Part shown: positions 33,040 to 40,179 of the stretch, in pieces | Layout of the letters: each line of letters starts with the position of its first letter | Position numbering within the stretch: position 1 is the first letter of the stretch | NCBI RefSeq assembly: GCF_025384765.1 | Contig: NZ_VHLL01000013.1 | Span: 1-43,572, forward strand | Origin: Methanoculleus formosensis | GTDB taxonomy: Archaea > Halobacteriota > Methanomicrobia > Methanomicrobiales > Methanoculleaceae | DNA: 43,572 nt | Reading direction: 5' to 3' | Position numbers and translations under genes: made by a program | The notes under the pieces: generated by a model | The model's input: the letters and a program-made list of their open reading frames with translations, nothing else | The model's database searches: none | What the model was told of the DNA's origin: nothing

Positions 33040-33333
33040 ATGTCCGTCACGCGGGATCTGATCCGGGAGAAGCGTTCCAGGATTCTCGCAATAGCCGGAC
33101 GGCACGGGGCCACGAACCTGCGGGTCTTCGGGTCGGTCGCCCGCGGCGAGGCGGGGCCGGAGAGCGACCTGGATCTCCTGGTGGACCTGGAGCCGGGCAG
33201 GAGCCTCCTCGATCATATCGCGCTCATCCAGGATCTGGAGGAGGCTCTCGGGTGCCGGGTGGACGTGGTGACGGAGACAGCGCTCAAGGAACGATACAAA
33301 AAGAGGGTCCTCAAAGAGGCAGTGCCGTTATGA
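33040..33333 (+). CDS. MNT-type nucleotidyltransferase antitoxin (MntA-like)
   Basis: The 97-residue minimal nucleotidyltransferase has the motif GSVARG (31-36) followed by the metal-binding pair Asp43/Asp45 in [10 protein letters not shown]. In the HEPN-MNT systems this enzyme adds AMP to the HEPN toxin near its active site and so blocks it. The start at 33040 follows an AT-rich region (aaatttatatctcc, about 33000) that probably contains the promoter, making the transcript short-leadered. Its stop overlaps the HEPN start by ATGA, a classic coupled pair. Confidence 0.92.
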   Translation: MSVTRDLIREKRSRILAIAGRHGATNLRVFGSVARGEAGPESDLDLLVDLEPGRSLLDHIALIQDLEEALGCRVDVVTETALKERYKKRVLKEAVPL

Positions 33334-33683
33334 GGGACGGGAACGAGCGGCTCCTCGACATTCTGGAAGCGATCGAAGAGATCGAGCGGTATGCAGTCCA
33401 GGGCAGGGAGGCGTTTTTGCAGGACGAGCTGGTGCAGGTCTGGATGCTTCACCACCTTCAGATCATCGGGGAAGCAGCCGCACGCCTTCCTTTTGACCTG
33501 CGAACCGCTTCTCCCGACGTTCCCTGGAAACAGGTAATCGGCCTTCGGAACATCCTGGTTCACGCATACTTCCGCGTGGACCCTGACGAGATCTGGGTGG
33601 TCGTGGACCACGATATCCCCGCACTCAGGGAGGAGGTCGTGAGGCTCCTCACTACACTCCCTGGCGCTGAAGGCGCAGAATAA
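33330..33683 (+). CDS. HEPN-domain (DUF86/HepT-like) toxin
   Basis: The 117-residue all-helical protein carries the active motif R73-NILV-H78-A-Y80 (R-x4-H-x-Y), the RNase signature of HepT toxins. The start at 33330 overlaps the MNT stop by four bases. HepT proteins are known to cleave RNA and to be kept inactive by the MntA partner; the cleaved target here is unknown. The pair lies at the left edge of the restriction/defence region. Confidence 0.92.
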   Translation: MRDGNERLLDILEAIEEIERYAVQGREAFLQDELVQVWMLHHLQIIGEAAARLPFDLRTASPDVPWKQVIGLRNILVHAYFRVDPDEIWVVVDHDIPALREEVVRLLTTLPGAEGAE

Positions 33684-33794
33684 CGTCCCGTTTTGGATTC
33701 TCCTCAACGATAAGTCGCGATTTCTCCTTTGATAACCGTTACGATCAGGCTTTTTCTCTTCCCCGTCCTACTGTTCTCCGGGAGGGTTACCAGG

Positions 33795-34039
33795 ATGACC
33801 GAGGAGAAGACCACCCGGGAGCTCGGTTTTACGAGACGAACCGGGACGTGAAGTGGATCTGCCGGGCGCTCGCGCGGATGGAGGCGCAGGACGAGGAGTT
33901 CGAGGCCCGGATCCGGGCGCTGGAGGGCTGGCGAGCCGAGAAGGCCGGGGAGGAACGAAGAGTTTCCACGATCGGCACCGGGGCGGGCGGGGTCGTCGGC
34001 GGGGTGGTGGCGGTGATTGTGCGGGTGCTCGGCGGATGA
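33795..34039 (+). pseudogene. Small coiled-coil/membrane protein gene with frameshift
   Basis: The start at 33795 gives MTEEKTTRELGF, then soon stops. A single -1 step at the run GGTTTT (33825-33830) continues as YETNRDVKWICRALARMEAQDEEFEARIRALEG and ends at 34039 with a C-terminal hydrophobic helix (TGAGGVVGGVVAVIVRVL). Together this gives about 81 residues: a short acidic head, a coiled coil and a membrane anchor. An XhlA-like role is only a resemblance. Real frameshift, sequencing error and programmed slippage remain possible. Confidence 0.5.
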
Positions 34040-34072
34040 TCAGCCACATTGAACTCTCGCAAACAATGCCTC

Positions 34073-34086
34073 TGTTGGACCCAACA
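34073..34086. promoter_or_regulatory. Palindrome upstream of orc1/cdc6
   Basis: TGTTGG-AC-CCAACA is a perfect 14-bp palindrome about 100 bp before the Orc1/Cdc6 start. It might be a regulator or initiator binding site. It does not match the haloarchaeal or Sulfolobus ORB consensus I know, and I saw no repeated origin boxes. Confidence 0.3.
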
Positions 34087-34186
34087 ACGGCAGTATGAGC
34101 GCAGAAGTCCTCCCGGCATAATCCCTTTTTCACTTTCACTATGCGCACGGCCGCCGCTTAAGTAACGGTCTCTCGACGATCCCTGT

Positions 34187-35335
34187 ATGAGAAAGCGACT
34201 CCTCATGTCCGACCAGACACTCTTTCGGAGTATCGATGTCTTCGAGATCGACTATGTTCCAGAGCTCTTCAACTACCGCGAAAGCCAGCTCAACGACCTT
34301 GCCTACCAGGTCCGCCCCGCACTCGAAGGCGGGCGGGCTCTCTCCGCCATCTGCAGGGGTCTGCCCGGGACCGGGAAGACGACCAGCGTGCTCCGGATCT
34401 TTGCCGAACTCGAGCAGATCACAAAGAAGATCCTGCCGGTCTACGTGAACTGCCAGAACGACCGGACGAAGTACATGGTCTTCTCCCGGATTTACGCAGC
34501 GATCGTCGGCCACGCTCCGGCGCGGACCGGGATCTCGATCAAGTCGGTGATGGACGCGATCGGCGGCGCCCTGCAGCGGCGAGAGATAAGCCTGATCGTC
34601 TGCCTGGACGACGCAAACCTGCTCCACTACAACAACACCCTCGGCGATGTCGTCAACTCCCTGCTCCGGCTGCACCAGGACTATCCCGGCGCCCGGGCCG
34701 CGGTCTTTGCGACGGTGAGCGACATGGACATAGACCTCGCGAGCGACCTGAGCAGGTGGGTCCTTTCGCCGTTCCGCCCCTCCGATATCTACTTCCCGCC
34801 CTACGACGCCGGGGAGATCCGGGGCATCCTCCAGGAGCGGATCCGGGTCGGGCTCTATCCCGGCGCCTTCTCGGCACCGATGCTGGACCGCATCGTTGAG
34901 CAGACGATGGAGTCGGGCGACGTGCGGGTGGGACTGGACCTGGTGAAGCGGGCGGTGCTGAACGCGGAGTGCGCCGCCCGCACCGAGGTCATCGAGGAGG
35001 ATATCACGGCCGCCTATGAGCAGGCGAAGCACATCCATCTCGCCTGCACCGTCCGGGCGCTCTCCGCAGACGAGCGGCTGCTGCTCCGGCGGATCGCTGA
35101 GTTGTCGCAGGAACAATCAGGCCCGCTGGTCTCCGGCGCGATCTACGGCCGGGTCGAGGAGACGCCGAAGGTCGGCTACACGGTCTTCTCCCGGCAACTG
35201 CGAAAGCTTGACTCGCTGCGCTTGGTTGATCTGATCCGGGTGCAGGCCGGCGGGAGGACGAGCGAGGTTGCGCTGCGGTACGAGCCGGAGAAGGTGGTGC
35301 AGGTCTGCGGGAAGCGGGGTACCGCCGGGGAGTGA
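34187..35335 (+). CDS. Orc1/Cdc6-family replication initiator ATPase
   Basis: The 382-residue AAA+ protein has Walker A RGLPGTGKTT (58-66), Walker B IVCLDDANLL, sensor-like FATVSDMDIDLA and a C-terminal winged-helix domain (about 295-375). Archaeal Orc1/Cdc6 proteins bind origin repeats and load MCM. Methanogens usually have more than one copy, and this may be an accessory one, as it sits in a defence-like region. Start codons at 34187 and 34205 are both possible; no strong ribosome site is visible. An oligo-T run (35372-35377) lies downstream of its stop. Confidence 0.9.
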   Translation: MRKRLLMSDQTLFRSIDVFEIDYVPELFNYRESQLNDLAYQVRPALEGGRALSAICRGLPGTGKTTSVLRIFAELEQITKKILPVYVNCQNDRTKYMVFSRIYAAIVGHAPARTGISIKSVMDAIGGALQRREISLIVCLDDANLLHYNNTLGDVVNSLLRLHQDYPGARAAVFATVSDMDIDLASDLSRWVLSPFRPSDIYFPPYDAGEIRGILQERIRVGLYPGAFSAPMLDRIVEQTMESGDVRVGLDLVKRAVLNAECAARTEVIEEDITAAYEQAKHIHLACTVRALSADERLLLRRIAELSQEQSGPLVSGAIYGRVEETPKVGYTVFSRQLRKLDSLRLVDLIRVQAGGRTSEVALRYEPEKVVQVCGKRGTAGE

Positions 35336-35514
35336 GGGGGGCGGGATCTGTTCGTGGTGCAGGAGATTCAATCTTTTTTGGTACAGGGGCGGCCGGCGGG
35401 GTCGGGGTTTGAATCGTTTATAGCAGACGAGATGGCCGGCGGATCCGTCGGTTAGGAACCCATGCGATCGCAAATAATCACTCTTAATACACTTTCTCGC
35501 CATCGAATAGTTAT

Positions 35515-37557
35515 ATGGCAGATTTCCAGCACATCACCAGTTTTATATGGACGGTCGCAGATGATGTCCTTCGCGACGATTTTAAGCGCTCGAAATATCC
35601 CGATGTGATCCTGCCGTTCACAGTCCTCGCCCGCATCGACTGTGTGCTCGCGCCGACCAAAGAGAATGTGCTGAAAAAATACACTGAATTAAAAGACGAG
35701 ATCCAGAACCTTGACGGTGTTCTCAAACACGAATCCGGCTACGCCTTTTACAATGTTTCAAAATATGATTTCAAACGCCTCCTCGACGACCCGGCGAATA
35801 TCCATAAGAATCTGATCGACTACATCAACGGCTTCTCCGAGAACGTCAGGGATATCCTGGACCGGTTCAAGATCCGCAACTCCATCCAGGCCCTGCATGA
35901 GAAAGGATCGCTCTATCTGCTCATCCAGAAGTTTGCCTCCGATACGGTGAACCTTCACCCCGACCGCGTGAGCAGCCACCAGATGGGCTACATCTTTGAG
36001 GAACTCATCCGGAAGTTCAACGAACAGAACAACGAGAATCCCGGTGAACACTTCACGCCCCGTGAGGTGATCAAACTGATGGTGAACCTCATGCTCGCGG
36101 GCGACGCGGATATGCTCGCCCACAACCATATCATCAAGACGGTCCTCGATCCGGCCTGCGGGACTGGAGGGATGCTCTCGGTCACCAAGGAGCACATTAT
36201 CTCCGAGATCAACCCGAACGCTGATATCCGGCTCTTCGGACAGGAGACGAACGACGAGACTTACGCAGTCTGCAAGAGCGATATGCTGATCAAGGGCGAC
36301 GACCGTGATGCGGACAATATCAAGCCCGACTCCTCGTTCTCAAGAGACGGACATCCGGGGATGAAGTTCGACTACATGATCTGCAACCCGCCCTACGGGA
36401 AGTCCTGGAAGAAGGAGGAAGACTTCATCAAGGCCGAGTTTGAGCGCGGAACGGCTGGACGGTTCGAGGCGGGCCTCCCCCGGATCAGCGACGGGCAACT
36501 CCTCTTCCTGCAGCACATGCTCGCCAAGCGCAAGGCGACGGAGGACGGCGGGAGCAGGATCGCGATCGTCATGAACGGTTCGCCGCTCTTTACCGGCGAT
36601 GCTGGTTCGGGTGAGAGCGAGATCCGGCGCTGGGTCCTGGAGAACGACTGGCTTGAGGCGATCGTGGCGCTGCCGGGCCAGCTCTTCTACAACACCGGGA
36701 TCAGCACCTACATCTGGGTGCTCTCGAACCGGAAGGAGGAACGGCGGAAGGGGAAGGTGCAGCTCATCGATGCGACCAATTGCTACGTGAAGATGCGCAA
36801 GAGTCTCGGGGACAAGCGCCACGAGATCGCGGATGAGCAGATCCGGGAGATCACGGGGCTCTTCCAGACCTTTGAGGAGTCGAAGATCGTGAAGATCTTT
36901 GATGCCACGGAGTTCGGGTACCGGAAGATCACCGTCGAGCGGCCGCTCCGCCTCAATTTCCGGATATCCCCGGAGCGGATCGAACGCCTGAGCGGTGAGG
37001 GTGCGTTTGAGAGGCTTTCCGCGAGCAAGAAGAAAGGCAACGCCGGGGCTGCCGAGGTCGCCGAGGGGAGGCGGCAGCAGGACCTGGTGCTCTCCGTGCT
37101 CCGCGAGATGGCTGGCGATGAGGTGTATATCGACCGGCAGAAGTTCGAGAAAGTTCTGACCGCCGGGTTCAAGAAACGCGGCGTGAAACTCGATACTGCG
37201 GTGAAGAAGGCGATCCTCTCGGCGCTCTCCGAGCGCGACGAGACGGCGCCCGCCTGCCTCGACGCGAAAGGCATGCCGGAGGCCGATCCCGCGCTCCGCG
37301 ACACCGAGAACGTCCCGCTCGCGGAGTCCGTCTACGAGTACTTCGAGCGTGAGGTGCTGCCCCACGTTCCGGATGCCTGGATCAACGAGTCGGTGACGGA
37401 CCCAAAAGACGGCCAGGTCGGGAAGGTTGGCTACGAGATCAACTTCAACCGTTACTTCTACACCTACACGCCGCCCCGGCCGCTCGAGGAGATCGAGGCG
37501 GAGATTAAGAGCCTTGAGGTGGAGATCCTTGGTATGGTGAGGGAGATGATGGAGTGA
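35515..37557 (+). CDS. hsdM: Type I restriction-modification DNA methyltransferase subunit
   Basis: HsdM methylates adenine N6 within the target site read by HsdS. The 680-residue protein contains an N-terminal helical domain, the SAM motif VLDPACGTGGML (Asp212) and the catalytic motif NPPYG (291-295). It ends with a long helical region (EEIEAEIKSLEVEILGMVREMM), which in this family contacts HsdS. The start at 35515 lacks a clear Shine-Dalgarno, and AT-rich sequence near 35475-35495 suggests the promoter. The fic gene overlaps its stop by GTGA. No intact hsdS follows. The first 500 bases are less GC-rich than the flanks, a hint of transfer. Confidence 0.95.
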   Translation: MADFQHITSFIWTVADDVLRDDFKRSKYPDVILPFTVLARIDCVLAPTKENVLKKYTELKDEIQNLDGVLKHESGYAFYNVSKYDFKRLLDDPANIHKNLIDYINGFSENVRDILDRFKIRNSIQALHEKGSLYLLIQKFASDTVNLHPDRVSSHQMGYIFEELIRKFNEQNNENPGEHFTPREVIKLMVNLMLAGDADMLAHNHIIKTVLDPACGTGGMLSVTKEHIISEINPNADIRLFGQETNDETYAVCKSDMLIKGDDRDADNIKPDSSFSRDGHPGMKFDYMICNPPYGKSWKKEEDFIKAEFERGTAGRFEAGLPRISDGQLLFLQHMLAKRKATEDGGSRIAIVMNGSPLFTGDAGSGESEIRRWVLENDWLEAIVALPGQLFYNTGISTYIWVLSNRKEERRKGKVQLIDATNCYVKMRKSLGDKRHEIADEQIREITGLFQTFEESKIVKIFDATEFGYRKITVERPLRLNFRISPERIERLSGEGAFERLSASKKKGNAGAAEVAEGRRQQDLVLSVLREMAGDEVYIDRQKFEKVLTAGFKKRGVKLDTAVKKAILSALSERDETAPACLDAKGMPEADPALRDTENVPLAESVYEYFEREVLPHVPDAWINESVTDPKDGQVGKVGYEINFNRYFYTYTPPRPLEEIEAEIKSLEVEILGMVREMME

Positions 37558-38666
37558 GCGTCCATCCGTATGAGCCGGAGACCCTGCCGCTGGATAGGAT
37601 TGACTGGGTGTCGCATATCCCCTCTATTGGTGAGGCAAACCGAAAGATCGCACGGTACGATGGCATTTTGCGGAGCGTTGTCAATCCACGAGTGCTCCTC
37701 GCGCCGATTATGACTCAAGAGGCAGTAGTGTCGTCCCGTATCGAGGGGACACAGGCCTCTCTTGAGGACGTGTTGCACTACGAGGCCGACCCAAAAGAGG
37801 AGATTTCGCAGACCAAGAGAGATGATATTCAGGAGATCCTGAATTATCGTAAGGCAATGATGACTGCAGTGGGGTTGATGGGTGAGCGGCCTCTCTGTAT
37901 CAATACGATTCGAGAACTCCACCGGACGCTGCTTTTCAGTGTACGGGGTCAGGATAAGGAGCCCGGAGAGATCAGGAGAATCCAGAACTATATCGCGCCA
38001 TATGGGAGGAGTATAGAGGAGGCAACGTTTGTGCCGCCAGCACCACCGATGGTGTGGGATGCCCTCACCAACTGGGAAAACTACCTGCACAGCAAGGAGA
38101 AGGATGCTCTGGTGCAGGTGGCCATTCTCAAGGCGCAGTTTGAATTGATTCATCCTTTCCGTGACGGCAATGGTCGGATTGGGAGAATGCTCGTCCCTTT
38201 GACGCTCTTCTCCAAGGGGGTTATCTCCACACCGATGTTCTATATCAGTGCGTACCTTGAGAGACATCGAGAGGTATATTATGCACGATTGAGAGCCGTA
38301 TCGGAAGATGGTGACTGGGACGGCTGGATTGCGTTCTTCTTGCGTGCTATCTGCGAACAAGCAGATGAGAACGGAAGGAGAGCGCTTGACATCATCTCCC
38401 TTTATAACGAAATGAAGCAGGTTGTCCCCGAGATTACCCATTCGCAGTATTCTATCCAGGCGATCGATGCGATCTTCTCCCATACGATCTTCAGTACGTC
38501 GCTCTTCATCCGTGATTCAGGTATCCAGAGGGAGAGTGGGGCAAAAATCCTCAGGGAACTGGAGGAGAATGACGTTATCCAGTTGTTGCAGCGAGGTAAA
38601 GGGAGTAAACCAAACATCTACGCCTTTTCGCGTCTGATTGCTATCACAGAGGGGAACCGGTTGTGA
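37554..38666 (+). CDS. Fic-domain protein in the restriction operon
   Basis: Fic proteins transfer AMP or other groups to hydroxyls of target proteins. This 370-residue protein has the catalytic motif HPFRDGNGRIGR (200-211) and an N-terminal inhibitory motif SSRIEG (60-65), the S-x-x-x-E-[G/N] type that self-blocks the enzyme. Its N-terminal Fic_N-like part and C-terminal winged-helix-like tail follow the common Fic-HTH layout. The GTG start at 37554 overlaps the hsdM stop (GTGA). Codon usage is visibly more AT-rich than in the carbon genes. Its target is unknown; regulation of the restriction complex is inference from position. Confidence 0.92.
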   Translation: MSVHPYEPETLPLDRIDWVSHIPSIGEANRKIARYDGILRSVVNPRVLLAPIMTQEAVVSSRIEGTQASLEDVLHYEADPKEEISQTKRDDIQEILNYRKAMMTAVGLMGERPLCINTIRELHRTLLFSVRGQDKEPGEIRRIQNYIAPYGRSIEEATFVPPAPPMVWDALTNWENYLHSKEKDALVQVAILKAQFELIHPFRDGNGRIGRMLVPLTLFSKGVISTPMFYISAYLERHREVYYARLRAVSEDGDWDGWIAFFLRAICEQADENGRRALDIISLYNEMKQVVPEITHSQYSIQAIDAIFSHTIFSTSLFIRDSGIQRESGAKILRELEENDVIQLLQRGKGSKPNIYAFSRLIAITEGNRL

Positions 38667-38865
38667 GTATTCTGATACTGACAAATCTTTTTGTAGGTAT
38701 CCAAACCCCGATCCAATACCAACAAAATATTTTGTGGGTATCAGGATACCTACAGGCTATATGGGAATGGGTTGTGGGCCATATACGATCCACAACAGAG
38801 TTCGTAGGTCACAAAACGCAATATGCGACCCACAAAAATGTTTGTGGGACATGGGTGACCCACAA
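38661..38865. repeat. Array of six inverted repeats built of twelve TTGTgGGt half-sites, helically phased
   Basis: Forward half-sites like TTGTGGGTAT begin at 38661, 38691, 38732, 38772, 38802 and 38842. Reverse partners begin at 38675, 38716, 38746, 38786, 38826 and 38856. The forward steps are 30, 41, 40, 30 and 40 bp, close to whole helical turns, and pair spacers are 4 bp (1st, 3rd, 4th, 6th) or about 15 bp (2nd, 5th). The first unit overlaps the fic stop codon. It looks like a multi-site binding region. The translation of the span is not credible as a protein. Confidence 0.7.
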
Positions 38866-38919
38866 CGATCGGACCCGGCCGGCCGCCGGGCCTCTGGAGC
38901 GCGGCGCAGGGGTGGCGGC

Positions 38920-39093
38920 ATGAGCGCGGGAGACATCGAGGGGTTCGCGATCGACCCGGGAAAGGTGCGAAAGTGGAAGCGGTATCCGGCGTATAAGGAC
39001 TCCGGGGTGATGGTGATTGTGCGGGTGCCCGGAGGGGTGAGCCGGACTGGCTGTTCCTCCTTCCGGTGCGGTCGTCGGCCGGCAGGAAGTTGA
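38920..39093 (+). pseudogene. Possible hsdS N-terminal relic
   Basis: A 57-codon frame starts at 38920 and contains RYPAYKDSGV, which matches the typical N-terminal start of many HsdS specificity subunits (YPAYKDSGVEWLG). After this motif the similarity ends (VMVIVRVPGG), and a stop follows. No target-recognition domain can be found in the next 370 bp on either strand. It may be a broken hsdS gene; the match is only about ten residues, so chance or a small unrelated protein is possible. Confidence 0.35.
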
Positions 39094-39465
39094 GTGCCGA
39101 AGGTATGTTGAGGAGACGCACAGCGCCGGGTGGTGGGGGTCGTTTGAGGGGTGGCCTTGCGCCACCCCTCCGTGCGAGGAGCGCGGTGCCGCAGCACGGC
39201 GCGACGAGCACTTCCAGCAGACGATGACCGGCGAGTTCCGAGCCGGTCATGGTCGTCAGAGGTCCCGGACAGGAAGAGAAGATCAGGCAGACGCCACGAC
39301 TGGAGGGAGGTGAGGCTCGCGAAGTGGAGCGGAACGGAGCGAAGCGCCGGAGGCGCGGGCCTCGGCCGACCGGAGGGAGTGTGGTCTGCCGGTTGAGGAA
39401 CCCTGTCAACGGACTTTCCTCGGCGACAGGCTCAATCAGGTATCGTCAGGTATCGGGGCCGCTTT
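39094..39465. other. Gene-free stretch between the relic and the metallopeptidase gene
   Basis: This stretch is GC-rich and without a credible gene. It includes one strong hairpin (39146-39170) and a repetitive run gcgaagtggagcggaacg (near 39319), of a type I associate with degenerate repeat DNA. aggtatcg occurs twice near 39437-39455. Confidence 0.5.
39146..39170. terminator. Perfect 10-bp hairpin
   Basis: GAGGGGTGGC-CTTGC-GCCACCCCTC forms a perfect stem of ten base pairs. It lies downstream of the fic/relic region and could terminate transcripts coming from hsdM-fic. No T-tract follows. Confidence 0.4.
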
Positions 39466-40179
39466 TCAGTAACTCCAGGTCTCGTAGCTTAGCGGTGCCT
39501 GATTTAGCACATCTCGATAATGTCGCCACTGTGGCATGAACTGATCCATTAATTCCCTGAACCGGTCGGTGTGATTTCGCTCCAGCAGGTGCACCATCTC
39601 GTGGACGACAACATATTCGAGGCACTGAACCGGTTTCTTCGCGAGTTCCAGATTCAACCAGATCCGTCGGGCATCGGTGTTGCAACTGCCCCATTTGGTC
39701 TTCATCTTTTTAATTCCCCAGTCGTCTACCGTCACCCCGAGCGTCTCCTGCCACGTATCGACCAGTGGTGGGATCAGGGCCTTGAGCTCCTTTCGATACC
39801 ATTTGAGCATGACCTGTTCGCGTCTGGCGGCATCGCTTCCCACCGGAACGTAGAGGTCTATCCTTGCCTTGTTAACCTCAACCCGGGACGGGCCTGCATC
39901 CTCGATAACGTTTAGCAGATAGCGTCTGCCGAGATAGTAGTGCGTCTCGCGGTAGGTGTACTCTCGCGGGCTCTGGCGTTCCTGGGTCCTGAATCGGGTC
40001 TGCTGCCGTTTGATCCACGGCAGTTTTGTGATCACCGCCAGCCGCACCGCTTCATCATCCACGCATAACGGCGCCGCCACCCGGACCCGGCCTTCAGGAG
40101 GGTATACCCCGAGATGCAGGTTCCGGATGTCCTTTCGGATCACGTCGACCTGCATGCCATTCACGGAGATCCGGTGCAT
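39466..40179 (-). CDS. YgjP-like (DUF45) zinc metallopeptidase
   Basis: The 237-residue protein has the HExxH zinc motif VVHEMVHLLE (His193, Glu194, His197), with RNHTDRF supplying a third histidine (His203), and the upstream KTKWGSC element typical of the YgjP-like/DUF45 family. Proteins of this family often accompany type I restriction genes, with unknown duty. The ATG at 40179 touches the hsdR stop without a gap, so it is the last gene of the hsdR operon. Confidence 0.9.
   Translation of the reverse strand: MHRISVNGMQVDVIRKDIRNLHLGVYPPEGRVRVAAPLCVDDEAVRLAVITKLPWIKRQQTRFRTQERQSPREYTYRETHYYLGRRYLLNVIEDAGPSRVEVNKARIDLYVPVGSDAARREQVMLKWYRKELKALIPPLVDTWQETLGVTVDDWGIKKMKTKWGSCNTDARRIWLNLELAKKPVQCLEYVVVHEMVHLLERNHTDRFRELMDQFMPQWRHYRDVLNQAPLSYETWSY

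Noticed and set aside
38663-38923. 86-codon frame over the half-site array
   Set aside because: Its codons follow the repeated DNA half-sites and no protein family fits.
38750-39409. 219-codon minus-strand frame
   Set aside because: Low-complexity translation with no motif; probably a GC-rich chance frame.
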